In this document: positions 1 to 7,863 of the stretch, one piece after another
Position numbering within the stretch: position 1 is the first letter of the stretch
How the letters are laid out: each line of letters opens with the position of its first letter
NCBI GenBank assembly: GCA_002403445.1
Contig: DHHU01000039.1
Location: 7,259-22,824, forward strand
DNA: 15,566 bases
DNA from: Salinisphaeraceae bacterium UBA4764
GTDB lineage: Bacteria; Pseudomonadota; Gammaproteobacteria; Nevskiales; Salinisphaeraceae
Direction: 5' to 3'
The notes under the pieces: model-generated
The model's database searches: none
What the model was told of the DNA's origin: nothing
What the model saw: only the letters and a program-made list of their open reading frames with translations
Program-made: the position numbers and the translations under genes

Positions 1-249
1 GGTTTTCTTTATGGTCTATCGGTCGGCGGTACGTTCAATCCCGATAATCTTAGCCAACAATCACGTGAATTGGTCGAAGATTTGACTGAATTGTCGCGCG
101 CTGATTTGACCAGCGAGGACGATGAGACGGGCACGGCCGAAGCGGACTACATGGAACTGGTCGAGTATGTCCGCGTCGCGGCCCAGACTCTTTTTCTGGA
201 ATTCCGGCCCAAGCGTGAAGGTGAACATACGCGCCGCAAGCTCCACTGA
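1..249 (+). CDS. ygfB: UPF0149 family protein (YgfB-like), C-terminal part
   Basis: The window opens inside a reading frame that starts at base 1 and ends with TGA at 247-249, leaving 82 C-terminal residues. The visible protein begins GFLYGLSVGG, is acidic in the middle, and carries the segment YMELVEYVRVAAQTLFLEF near its end. That helix is typical of UPF0149/YgfB proteins, which are small, all-helical and cytoplasmic. The neighbour downstream is pepP, as in the E. coli ygfB-pepP-ubiH-ubiI block, and this supports the call. The family's molecular function is not firmly established and nothing here adds to it. The start and the N-terminal half lie outside the window. Confidence 0.85.
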   Translation, partial: GFLYGLSVGGTFNPDNLSQQSRELVEDLTELSRADLTSEDDETGTAEADYMELVEYVRVAAQTLFLEFRPKREGEHTRRKLH

Positions 250-274
250 GTAAATCAAGGCCTTTCCGCCTGAT

Positions 275-297
275 TATAGTCGCACCGGACCGGTGCG
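275..297 (+). promoter_or_regulatory. Possible -10 element with an adjoining perfect palindrome before pepP
   Basis: In the 83-bp gap between ygfB and pepP, TATAGT (275-280) matches the sigma70 -10 consensus at five of six bases. It is followed directly by CGCACCGGACCGGTGCG (281-297), two 8-base arms around a single central A. A palindrome across the expected start of transcription is the usual place for a repressor operator. No convincing -35 box sits 16-18 bases upstream, so the promoter is uncertain. The palindrome itself is plain to see; its role is inferred. Confidence 0.4.
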
Positions 298-332
298 CAA
301 TTACGCCACGCAACAGCCACAGCTGAGGTTTT

Positions 333-1673
333 GTGAGTTATCGAATCAAGTCAGCCCCTAACGCCCACGCCTGGACGAATGAATACGAACAGCGCCGTGC
401 GGTGATCGCTGACCATCTGGGGTCGCATGGTGTCGCCTTGATCGCCGCCGCCCCCGAGAAAACACGCAACAATGATGTCGACTACCCGTACCGCGCCTCC
501 AGTGATTTTCGGTATCTGACCGGTTTTACCGAACCCAAGGCTGTTGCCGTCATTGCACCGGGTCACCCTGACGGCGATTTTCAGATATTCTGCCGACCTC
601 GCCATCCCGATCAGGAAACCTGGGTCGGCCGCCGGCTGGGCATTGATGGCGCCCGGCAAGTGCTCTGTGCCGACGGTGCGTTCGATATTGCCGAGTTTCG
701 CAGCCGGTTGCCGGCGTTGCTGGACGGTCGACAAGCCGTGCATTTGTGTCTTGGCGACGAGCCAACGTTTGATCGGCGGGTACTCGGCACGCTCGCCGAC
801 ATGCGCACTCAGGGCCGGTCGCGCGTGCCCCCCAGCCGCATCGAGCGTTTGGACGTCCCGCTTCACGTGATGCGTCGCAGCAAGTCCCCGCTCGAGATCG
901 AGTGCATGCGGCACGCGACTGCTATTAGTGCCCGGGCGCACATTGCTGCCATGCAAAGCGTGCGGCCGGGCATGGCTGAATATGAGCTTGCCGCCACGAT
1001 TCATCACTGTTTCGAGGCGGCGGGTTCGCATTGGGCCTACCCGACGATAGTCGGTGCCGGCGATAACGCCTGTATCCTGCATTACACCGAAAATGCAGCA
1101 GTGATAGAAGACGGCGACTTGGTCTTGGTTGACGCCGGTTCAGAATACGGGGGTTACGCCAGCGATATCACGCGGACTTTTCCGGCCAACGGGCGCTTTG
1201 GCGATGCTCAGCGTCGCCTGTACGACGTTGTGTTGGCTGCGAATCAAGCGGGAATAGAAGCCGCTCGGCCTGGTCAGCTGGCCAACGCGCCGCATTTGGC
1301 GGCCCTTGAAGTCATTGTCGATGGCTTGCTCGAACTCGGACTGCTGGTCGGCGAGCGCCAAGAGATCATAGCCAACGGAAGTTATCGCCCGTTTTTTATG
1401 CACGGCACCAGTCATTGGCTTGGCATGGACGTCCACGACACCGGCGATTATAAGGAAGCCGGCGACTGGGTCACACTGGCTCCGGGCATGACGTTTACCG
1501 TCGAACCCGGACTTTATGTGCCTCCCGAAACCCGGGAGGTGCCCGCTGCGTATGTGGGCCATGGCATTCGCATAGAAGACGACGTTTTGATCACAAACAC
1601 CGGTTGTGAGATCTTGACCAAAGATGTGCCCAAAACGGCCGAAGGCGTGGAACAATTGATGAACCAATCATGA
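333..1673 (+). CDS. pepP: Xaa-Pro aminopeptidase (aminopeptidase P)
   Basis: This 446-residue protein is a cytoplasmic M24B metallopeptidase that removes an N-terminal residue preceding proline. An N-terminal AMP_N (creatinase-like) domain covers roughly residues 5-150, followed by the pita-bread catalytic domain. All five dinuclear metal ligands are visible: Asp267 (VDAG), Asp278 (SDITR), His361 (HGTSHWLG), Glu391 (TVEPG) and Glu415 (RIED). His357 and His368 flank the active site as in E. coli PepP. The length is close to the E. coli enzyme (441). The start is GTG at 333 with CTGAGG just upstream; no ATG fits the domain boundary better. ygfB lies upstream and ubiH begins 28 bp downstream, the conserved gammaproteobacterial order. 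Confidence 0.96.
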   Translation: MSYRIKSAPNAHAWTNEYEQRRAVIADHLGSHGVALIAAAPEKTRNNDVDYPYRASSDFRYLTGFTEPKAVAVIAPGHPDGDFQIFCRPRHPDQETWVGRRLGIDGARQVLCADGAFDIAEFRSRLPALLDGRQAVHLCLGDEPTFDRRVLGTLADMRTQGRSRVPPSRIERLDVPLHVMRRSKSPLEIECMRHATAISARAHIAAMQSVRPGMAEYELAATIHHCFEAAGSHWAYPTIVGAGDNACILHYTENAAVIEDGDLVLVDAGSEYGGYASDITRTFPANGRFGDAQRRLYDVVLAANQAGIEAARPGQLANAPHLAALEVIVDGLLELGLLVGERQEIIANGSYRPFFMHGTSHWLGMDVHDTGDYKEAGDWVTLAPGMTFTVEPGLYVPPETREVPAAYVGHGIRIEDDVLITNTGCEILTKDVPKTAEGVEQLMNQS

Positions 1674-1701
1674 TTCGGATGATCCTGGGCAGCCGTACCT
1701 G

Positions 1702-2958
1702 ATGAGCTTGGATACCGACATTGCCGTCGTGGGCGGCGGTCTGGCCGGCGCAAGCCTTGCGCTCGCTGTGGCCGAGGTGGGGTTGTCCGTGACCTTGATC
1801 GAAGCTAAACCGTTTGCCGTGCCGGATGATCCGGCGGTGCGTGAGCGCACCACGGCGCTTTCTTTTGGAACGCGAGTGTTGTTCGAGCGGCTCGGGTTAT
1901 GGTCGGCCATTGGCGATAGTGCAGCCCCGATCGAGCGTCTGCACGTCAGCCAGAAAGCCTCATTGGGCCGGGTGACCGTTGATGCCGGGGAATACGACCT
2001 CCCCGCACTCGGTTACGTGGCCTCGAATACGGCAATGCTCGAGGCAATGCTGAGGCGCATCGAAGCCGAGCCGTCTATTGCGGTGATGGCACCCGCTTCT
2101 TTCGAATCACTCGAAACAACTGAACAAGGCGTCGATCTAACGTTGCGAGAGGGCGAGGAGGCCAACAGCCGCGAAACGCGGACATTAACCGCCGGTCTAA
2201 TTGTCGGCGCGGACGGTGCTGGCTCGGCCGTCCGGCAGGCGCTCGGCATAGGCGCCAAACGTGACGACTATAAGCAGCGCGCCTTGATCAGTACTGTCAC
2301 CCCCGAATGTCCCCACGGCGGTACTGCGTTTGAACGTTTTACGCCCGACGGACCGATCGCCGTTTTGCCTCGCTCCGAGTCGACGTGCGCGCTGGTCTGG
2401 ACTTTGCCACCGGAGCGCGCGCATAAAATGGAAACCGCCGAGTCGGTCGAATTCGAAGCCGCGCTGGCCGAACAATTTGGTACCCGCTTGGGCAAGTTGC
2501 GTCTGACTGGCCCGCGCGGCAGTTATCCACTTGCGCGGACGCTTTGTGACACCACCGTAGCCAGGCGCGGCGTTCTGATCGGAAACGCCGGCCATTCTCT
2601 GCACCCTGCGGCGGCGCAAGGATTCAATCTAGCGGTTCGCGATGCGTTGACGCTTGCCGCCACGCTTGCTGAGCACAAGCATTTGTACAGCAACGAATTC
2701 GATCCGGGCGACCCTGACATGCTGGGTGCTTGGGCCGAGGCACGCCAGCCCGATCAACAGCGAATCGCCAATTTCACGGATTTGATCGTGCGAACTTTTT
2801 CAAACCGTCTTCCAGGGTTGTCAGCGATACGCGCCGCGGCCCTGATCGGGCTGTCGCTGAGCCCGACCACCCGCCATGACATTGCCCGCCGCAGCATGGG
2901 GCTGGCGCTGGCCCCCGCTCTCGACGATATGCTGCAAACGGAGAGCCGCTGTGTCTGA
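1702..2958 (+). CDS. ubiH: FAD-dependent ubiquinone-ring hydroxylase, UbiH-type
   Basis: This 418-residue class A flavoprotein monooxygenase is expected to use NAD(P)H and O2 to hydroxylate the polyprenyl-phenol ring during aerobic ubiquinone synthesis. UbiH acts after UbiI and before UbiE and UbiF. The N-terminal FAD dinucleotide fold shows GGGLAG at residues 11-16 and an acidic strand end at LIEAK. The mid-protein DG-type motif GADGAGS is at 169-175. The FAD ribityl-binding motif near 294-302 reads GNAGHSLHP; Asn in place of the usual Asp after Gly also occurs in UbiH proteins, while the next gene has GDAAH. The ATG at 1702 lies 28 bp after pepP, with only a weak Shine-Dalgarno. Assignment as UbiH rather than another family member rests on this motif and on gene order. 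Confidence 0.88.
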   Translation: MSLDTDIAVVGGGLAGASLALAVAEVGLSVTLIEAKPFAVPDDPAVRERTTALSFGTRVLFERLGLWSAIGDSAAPIERLHVSQKASLGRVTVDAGEYDLPALGYVASNTAMLEAMLRRIEAEPSIAVMAPASFESLETTEQGVDLTLREGEEANSRETRTLTAGLIVGADGAGSAVRQALGIGAKRDDYKQRALISTVTPECPHGGTAFERFTPDGPIAVLPRSESTCALVWTLPPERAHKMETAESVEFEAALAEQFGTRLGKLRLTGPRGSYPLARTLCDTTVARRGVLIGNAGHSLHPAAAQGFNLAVRDALTLAATLAEHKHLYSNEFDPGDPDMLGAWAEARQPDQQRIANFTDLIVRTFSNRLPGLSAIRAAALIGLSLSPTTRHDIARRSMGLALAPALDDMLQTESRCV

Positions 2959-4159
2959 CAACGATTTCGATGTGGTGATTGTAGGCGGCGGTGCCGTGGG
3001 TGCGGTTCTGGCCGTTGCGCTCGAACAGGCAGGTTTTTCCAGCGCTCTGATCGAAGCCAAAAGGCCGAAATCATTCGATAAAACCGCCGATTTCGATCTG
3101 CGCCAATCGGCTGTGGCACCAGGGCCGCGTTATCTTCTTGATCGCCTGGGGATCTGGCCGAGGCTGGATAAATCCCGCATATGTGGTTTTGGTGGCATGA
3201 AAGTTTGGGACGCGGCCGGTGGCGACACCCTTTATTTGGAACACACCGCCGTCGGTCTGCCGGAACTTGGTCACATCGTAGAAAATAGCTTGTTAGTGGA
3301 CTGCGCGTGGCAGAAACTTGTCAGCACTCGGATCGTAAGCCCAGCGAGCTTGGCAGATCTGAGAACTGATGCCTTTAGGGCACATCTGGCGCTGGATAAC
3401 GGTGAACGTTTGTCAGCCTCTCTAGTGGTTGGCGCCGAGGGGGCGAATTCACCGGTACGCCATGCTGCCGGTATCAACACGACCGGTTGGCACTACGGTC
3501 AGCGCTGCACGGTGGGCGCGATCAAGCCACAAAAACATCATCGCCATATCGCTTGGCAACGATTCACTGAAACCGGGCCGGTTGCATTTCTACCCCTGTC
3601 CGACGGCCGCTGTTCGATGGCCTGGCATGCAGACGATACATTGGCCGCAGAGCTTAACGAGTTGGACGATCTAGCGTTTGCTGAGCGGTTGACCGAAGCC
3701 AGCGATGGGGTGTTAGGCCGTATCGAACGCATCGACTCGCGCGCGGCGTTCGACCTTAAACTCCTGCACGCCCACCGCTATGTGGCCTCTCGTGTGGCAC
3801 TGGTCGGTGACGCCGCACATGTCGTGCACCCGATGGCAGGGCAGGGCGTTAATCTCGGTTTGCTTGATGTGGCCGAGCTGGTTTCGGCGCTCGAGCGCGG
3901 GCGGGCAGCGGGCCATGAACCCGGCAATCAGCGCTACCTGATGCGTTATCAGCGCGCGCGCATGGCTGATAATCTCGCCATGCTGGCGGCCACCGATGGC
4001 CTCAAGCGACTGTTCGGCAGCCATTCCGCATTACCACGCCGGGCACGCAAGCTGGGGACAACGGTTGTGGCGCGTTTCCCCCCGCTGCGTCAATTGATGA
4101 TCCACCAGGCCACCGGTGCTACAGCAACCGATGCGCCATTGACGCGTCCCACCCGTTGA
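2951..4159 (+). CDS. ubiI: FAD-dependent ubiquinone-ring hydroxylase, UbiI/VisC-type
   Basis: This 402-residue class A flavoprotein monooxygenase is a paralogue of the preceding gene. UbiI performs the first ring hydroxylation (C5) of aerobic ubiquinone synthesis. Visible motifs are the FAD fold GGGAVG (residues 12-17), GAEGANS (161-167) and GDAAHVVHPMAGQG (286-299). The start is taken as GTG 2951, preceded by GGAGAG (2940-2945) at a good distance. Starting further upstream (2876) would add residues overlapping the end of ubiH before the FAD strand. The GTG start overlaps the ubiH stop by 8 bp, implying translational coupling. The length matches E. coli UbiI (400). Functional separation between UbiI, UbiF and UbiL subfamilies cannot be proved by eye; gene order favours UbiI. 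Confidence 0.87.
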   Translation: MSDNDFDVVIVGGGAVGAVLAVALEQAGFSSALIEAKRPKSFDKTADFDLRQSAVAPGPRYLLDRLGIWPRLDKSRICGFGGMKVWDAAGGDTLYLEHTAVGLPELGHIVENSLLVDCAWQKLVSTRIVSPASLADLRTDAFRAHLALDNGERLSASLVVGAEGANSPVRHAAGINTTGWHYGQRCTVGAIKPQKHHRHIAWQRFTETGPVAFLPLSDGRCSMAWHADDTLAAELNELDDLAFAERLTEASDGVLGRIERIDSRAAFDLKLLHAHRYVASRVALVGDAAHVVHPMAGQGVNLGLLDVAELVSALERGRAAGHEPGNQRYLMRYQRARMADNLAMLAATDGLKRLFGSHSALPRRARKLGTTVVARFPPLRQLMIHQATGATATDAPLTRPTR

Positions 4160-4183
4160 ATTGCCTCTTCATTCGCGTATGAT
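4156..4183 (+). promoter_or_regulatory. Candidate sigma70 promoter for the gcv genes
   Basis: TTGAAT (4156-4161) and TATGAT (4178-4183) are separated by 16 bp; they match the -35 and -10 consensus at four and five of six bases. The -35 box overlaps the ubiI stop codon. Transcription would begin near 4190 and leave a leader of about 65 bases before gcvT. The call rests on sequence match and position only. Confidence 0.45.
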
Positions 4184-4253
4184 GATAAGCAGATAAATGC
4201 CAAAACCTAGGCAAATGCGGTCATCGAGATCGCAGTGTCGAATCTTGTGACAT

Positions 4254-5393
4254 ATGCTTCAACAAACGCCGCTCTACGACGAACACCTCAGCCTTGGCGC
4301 CAAGCTAGTGGACTTTGCCGGCTGGGAAATGCCAATTAACTATGGCTCGCAGATCGCCGAGCACAACGCGGTCCGCGAGCACGCGGGCGTGTTCGATGTG
4401 TCGCACATGACCGTCGTGGACATACGCGGCGAAGGCTCGCGTGATTTTCTCCGACATGTTCTGGCCAATGACATTGCTAAGGCCGACGCCGACGGCAAGG
4501 CGATTTATACCTGTATGTTGAACACACATGGTGGTGTGGTTGACGACTTGATCGTATTCCACGTGACTGGCAACTGGTATCGCCTGGTAGTCAATGCGGC
4601 GACTACGGAAAAGGATATGGCTTGGCTGCAAAGTCAGGTACGCGATTTCGATGCCAGCGTAACGCGACGCGATGATTTGGTGATAATTGCCGCCCAAGGG
4701 CCTGCAGCGCGTGAACTGGTTCAACAGAACCTGGGGTCCGAGTTTGGCGAACGCGCAATGAAGCTAAAGCCGTTCGAGGTTGCTGTTGACGGCGACTGGA
4801 CGGTCGGTCGCACCGGTTATACCGGCGAGGACGGATTCGAAATCGCATTGCCTGACCATGCAGCAGTCGAGTTCTGGCGTCAGCTCGTAAATAGCGGCGC
4901 CACCCCCGTCGGCCTGGGTGCGCGTGACACCCTGCGCCTGGAAGGTGGCCTCAATCTTTACGGCCAGGATATGGATGAAGACCATTCGCCATTGATTTCG
5001 GGACTGGGCTGGACGGTGGCTTTCGAGCCGGAAGATCGAGATTTTGTTGGCCGCGAGGCGCTGTTGCTTGAACGTGCTCAAGGTGTCGAATCCAAGATTG
5101 TCGGTGTGTTGCTGGAAGGGCGCGGCGTATTGCGAACCGGAGCCGCAGTTCGCGCCGTGGCCGATGACCAAGTGACCGACCCCGATGCCGACGACGTACC
5201 CGGTCGAATAACCAGTGGCAGCTACGCCCCGACACTAGGCCGTTCTATCGGGTTCGCTCGTATACCGGCCAACTGGGATGCTGGATGGGTTGATATAGGG
5301 GTCCGCGGCAAATGGCAATCCGCACGGGTGGTCAAAACACCGTTCGTTCGCAAAGGCAAAATCAGGGTCGATATAGATTCAAAGTCCGGCTGA
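4254..5393 (+). CDS. gcvT: Glycine cleavage system T protein (aminomethyltransferase)
   Basis: This 379-residue protein transfers the aminomethyl carbon from the lipoyl arm of GcvH to tetrahydrofolate, releasing ammonia and making 5,10-methylene-THF. The N-terminus (QQTPLYDEHLSLGAKLVDF) is characteristic and fixes the ATG at 4254, although no strong Shine-Dalgarno is visible. The folate-site acidic pair is Asp97-Asp98 in GGVVDDLIVF, YTGEDGFEI begins at residue 189, and RDTLRLEGG spans 224-232. It is slightly longer than E. coli GcvT (364). Much of the difference lies in an acidic loop around residues 300-317 (VADDQVTDPDADDVPG), where the E. coli protein is shorter. gcvH follows after a 32-bp gap. 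Confidence 0.97.
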   Translation: MLQQTPLYDEHLSLGAKLVDFAGWEMPINYGSQIAEHNAVREHAGVFDVSHMTVVDIRGEGSRDFLRHVLANDIAKADADGKAIYTCMLNTHGGVVDDLIVFHVTGNWYRLVVNAATTEKDMAWLQSQVRDFDASVTRRDDLVIIAAQGPAARELVQQNLGSEFGERAMKLKPFEVAVDGDWTVGRTGYTGEDGFEIALPDHAAVEFWRQLVNSGATPVGLGARDTLRLEGGLNLYGQDMDEDHSPLISGLGWTVAFEPEDRDFVGREALLLERAQGVESKIVGVLLEGRGVLRTGAAVRAVADDQVTDPDADDVPGRITSGSYAPTLGRSIGFARIPANWDAGWVDIGVRGKWQSARVVKTPFVRKGKIRVDIDSKSG

Positions 5394-5425
5394 TAAAACG
5401 CGCAATATAATGGAGACAAGCAACC

Positions 5426-5818
5426 ATGAGTGAACGCCCGGAAGACTATCGCTACACCAAGACGCACGAGTGGGTCGCCCCGGCCGAGAATGGCACGGTT
5501 AAAATCGGCATCACCGATCACGCGCAATCGTCGCTGGGTGATCTAGTGTTCGTCGAACTGCCGGAAGTCGGTGCGAGTTTCAACGCTGGAGACCAGATTG
5601 CGGTGGTGGAATCGGTCAAAGCCGCATCGGATATTTACTCCCCCGTGGCTGGTGAAGTCGCCCGGGTGAACGATGCACTCGAAGACGCACCGGAGCAAGT
5701 TAACGAAGATCCGTTTGGCGAAGGTTGGCTTTTCGAGCTCAAGTTGGAATCGGCCGATGCCGCCGACTCTCTGCTTGGCGCCGATGAGTATAAGCAAGTG
5801 GCGGACGCCGACGATTAA
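5426..5818 (+). CDS. gcvH: Glycine cleavage system H protein (lipoyl carrier)
   Basis: This 130-residue lipoyl-domain protein carries the aminomethyl group between the P, T and L proteins. The lipoyl-lysine is Lys65 in the motif VVESVKAASDIYSP, the same position as in E. coli GcvH. A GGAG at 5412-5415 precedes the ATG by 10 bases. The length is normal for the family. It sits between gcvT and gcvPA in the expected cleavage-system order. A stable hairpin without a T-run follows the stop codon. The L protein (dihydrolipoamide dehydrogenase) is not in the window and is usually shared with other 2-oxoacid dehydrogenases. Confidence 0.98.
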   Translation: MSERPEDYRYTKTHEWVAPAENGTVKIGITDHAQSSLGDLVFVELPEVGASFNAGDQIAVVESVKAASDIYSPVAGEVARVNDALEDAPEQVNEDPFGEGWLFELKLESADAADSLLGADEYKQVADADD

Positions 5819-5827
5819 AGCCCACCC

Positions 5828-5846
5828 CGCGCCATACCCTGGCGCG
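5828..5846 (+). repeat. Intergenic hairpin between gcvH and gcvPA
   Basis: CGCGCCA (5828-5834) and TGGCGCG (5840-5846) form a perfect 7-bp GC-rich stem around a TACCC loop. No T-run follows, so it does not look like an intrinsic terminator. It may protect the upstream mRNA end or guide processing; that is inference. Confidence 0.55.
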
Positions 5847-5874
5847 ACCAACTGGCTTGAACCCAAGAGTGACT

Positions 5875-7269
5875 ATGTCTTTCATACCGCACACCGAAAC
5901 TGATATCCGCGAGATGCTAGGCGCTATCGGTGCCGAGCAAATCGAGGATCTATTCGACGAGATTGATCCCAAGCTGCGGGAGGTCGATCTGGCGTCGATA
6001 CCGGAACATGCCGACGAGCAGTCGATCACGCGTGAAATGCACGAACGCGCGTCAAAAGATGCTAACGGGCTGTGTTTTGTCGGCGCCGGCGCCTATGAGC
6101 ACCACATCCCGGCGGCAGTCTGGGAGCTGACCACCCGGGGGGAGTTCTACAGTGCCTACACCCCGTATCAACCCGAGGCCAGTCAAGGCACATTGCAGGT
6201 GACCTACGAATATCAGACGATGATGTGCGGCCTAACAGGCATGGATGTCTCCAATGCCTCGCTTTACGACGGCGCATCAGCGCTGGCTGAAGCCGTGTTG
6301 ATGGCGGTCCGCGCCAACCGTAACTCAAATGCGGCGCGGGTTCTCATGCCGGCTTCGGTGCATCCCTTTTATCGCCAGGTAGCCCGGAATATCTGTGCCA
6401 ATCAGGGCATCGTTTTCGAGAGCATTGGCACCAGTGCCGACGGTCGGATCGACCAGGCCGCGCTGAATAAATGGGCTGATGACGACATAACGGCGCTAGT
6501 GATCCCGCAGCCGAATTTCTTTGGGGTGCTGGAAGACGTCGATATGTTGACTGACTGGGCTCACAATAACGACGCGTTTACCATCGCCGTCGTCAATCCA
6601 GTAGCACTGGCGTTGGTGACCCCGCCGGGTCATTGGGGCCGTAGTAACGGTGTCGATATTGCTGTCGGTGAAGGTCAGCCGCTGGGTGCTCCGCTGGCCG
6701 GCGGTGGGCCGTACTTCGGTATTCTTTGCTGCCGCAAGAAACACGCGCGCCAGATGCCCGGACGTGTCGTCGGCAAGACCCAAGACGTCAACGGCGAGCC
6801 CGGCTATGTCCTGACGCTACAGCCGCGAGAACAGCACATCCGGCGTTCCAAAGCCACTTCGAATATCTGCACCAATCAGGGGCTATTGGTCACGGCTGCG
6901 ACGATTCATATGAGTCTGCTCGGGCCAAACGGTCTGCGCAACGTCGCCGCACATTCGGCTGCCAACACGCGAAAACTCGTAGCTAAACTCACGGCGCTCG
7001 AGGGCGTGGAGCAGGTCTTTGATGCACCTTATTTCCACGAATGTGCGCTGCGATTGCCCGCGGACAGTAGCAGCGTACTGGATGCACTGGCCGAGCGCGG
7101 CATCTTCGGCGGTTATGCGGTCGATGCCTACTACGATGATCTTGAGCGTGTGATTATCGTCTGCGCGACCGAAACCAAGACCGAGGCCGACCTCGACGCT
7201 TATGCCGACGCGCTGGCCGATGTCCTGGCACAGGCCGACTACTATCGGCACCGCGCGTCGGTGGCTTGA
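5875..7269 (+). CDS. gcvPA: Glycine dehydrogenase (decarboxylating) subunit 1 (split P protein, N-terminal half)
   Basis: This 464-residue protein is the N-terminal half of the two-subunit glycine decarboxylase; it resembles the first half of the fused E. coli GcvP. Visible family motifs are GAGAYEHHIPA (from about residue 70), TPYQPEASQGTLQ (from 96), YEYQTMMCGLTGMDVSNAS, and a C-terminal region ending in the IFGGYAVDAYY segment. This half lacks the PLP lysine, which is in GcvPB. The start is set at ATG 5875, with AAGAG 5-6 bases upstream; an in-frame TTG at 5857 would add six residues but has poorer support. The expected partner gcvPB is not adjacent: tpx lies between them. Confidence 0.95.
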   Translation: MSFIPHTETDIREMLGAIGAEQIEDLFDEIDPKLREVDLASIPEHADEQSITREMHERASKDANGLCFVGAGAYEHHIPAAVWELTTRGEFYSAYTPYQPEASQGTLQVTYEYQTMMCGLTGMDVSNASLYDGASALAEAVLMAVRANRNSNAARVLMPASVHPFYRQVARNICANQGIVFESIGTSADGRIDQAALNKWADDDITALVIPQPNFFGVLEDVDMLTDWAHNNDAFTIAVVNPVALALVTPPGHWGRSNGVDIAVGEGQPLGAPLAGGGPYFGILCCRKKHARQMPGRVVGKTQDVNGEPGYVLTLQPREQHIRRSKATSNICTNQGLLVTAATIHMSLLGPNGLRNVAAHSAANTRKLVAKLTALEGVEQVFDAPYFHECALRLPADSSSVLDALAERGIFGGYAVDAYYDDLERVIIVCATETKTEADLDAYADALADVLAQADYYRHRASVA

Positions 7270-7294
7270 ACGATTGGCAGCGCGGAGAAAAACG

Positions 7295-7807
7295 ATGAGT
7301 CAACAAGTTACCTTCAAGGGCACCCCGGTTCACGTGCGAGGTCACTTGCCGCAAGCAAACGAAGCGCTGCCGGGCTTTACGCTGACCACGACCGATCTCA
7401 AGGATGTCGGACTTGTGCGCTATGAGGGTAAGCGCAAGTTATTAAATATTTTTCCAAGTCTCGACACGCCAACTTGCTCGCTATCGGTCCAGCAGTTCAA
7501 TCGCAGGCTGGCTGAGATCGATAATGTGGCACTAGTCCAGATATCCGCGGATCTTCCGTTTGCCCACGCACGCTTTTGCAAAGCCGAAAATGTGGTTGGC
7601 GGCGAGAACCTCTCGACGTTTCGCAGCCCCTCGTTCGCCGCCGACTACGGGGTTCGGTTGGACAGCGGTCCGCTGGCTGGACTCTGTGCGAGAGCGGTCA
7701 TCGTGGCCGATAGCTACAACTGGGTGGTCTACAGTGAGCTGGTGGCCGAAATCGGCGACGAGCCGAATTACGATGCCGCACTGACTGCGCTTAAGCAGGC
7801 TACCTGA
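7295..7807 (+). CDS. tpx: Thiol peroxidase (atypical 2-Cys peroxiredoxin)
   Basis: This 170-residue peroxiredoxin reduces hydrogen and organic hydroperoxides using thioredoxin. The peroxidatic cysteine is Cys61 (SLDTPTCSLSV) and the resolving cysteine is Cys95 (ARFCKAEN), the same positions as in E. coli Tpx (168 aa). The third cysteine, Cys131, differs in position from E. coli Cys82. The start is ATG 7295, with GGAG at 7284-7287 and only 25 bp after gcvPA; upstream extension would overlap gcvPA without matching the family. Its location between gcvPA and gcvPB implies cotranscription with the glycine cleavage genes. A link to redox protection of the lipoyl/PLP system is possible but is inference. 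Confidence 0.96.
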   Translation: MSQQVTFKGTPVHVRGHLPQANEALPGFTLTTTDLKDVGLVRYEGKRKLLNIFPSLDTPTCSLSVQQFNRRLAEIDNVALVQISADLPFAHARFCKAENVVGGENLSTFRSPSFAADYGVRLDSGPLAGLCARAVIVADSYNWVVYSELVAEIGDEPNYDAALTALKQAT

Positions 7808-7829
7808 ATTCAACACGTCGTCCAGAAAT

Positions 7830-7851
7830 AGCGCGTTCCTGACAACGCGCT
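7830..7851 (+). repeat. Intergenic hairpin between tpx and gcvPB, abutting the gcvPB ribosome binding site
   Basis: AGCGCGTT (7830-7837) and AACGCGCT (7844-7851) form a perfect 8-bp stem around the loop CCTGAC. The stem ends right beside the GGGA (7852-7855) that serves as the likely Shine-Dalgarno for gcvPB. No T-run follows, so read-through is expected. It may affect mRNA stability or access to the start of gcvPB; this is inference from position. Confidence 0.6.
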
Positions 7852-7863
7852 GGGAAGCTGTTT

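Noticed and set aside
351..1082. Minus-strand open frame (243 codons) opposite pepP
   Set aside because: It is a shadow of the pepP frame with no recognisable domain.
4184..4253. Glycine riboswitch upstream of gcvT
   Set aside because: The gap is too short for an aptamer and I could not find the paired, purine-rich structure expected of one.
5406..5411. TATAAT just upstream of gcvH
   Set aside because: It is a perfect -10 match, but the expected -35 position (near 5383-5388) reads AGTCCG and the site overlaps the gcvH ribosome binding region, so it is probably chance.
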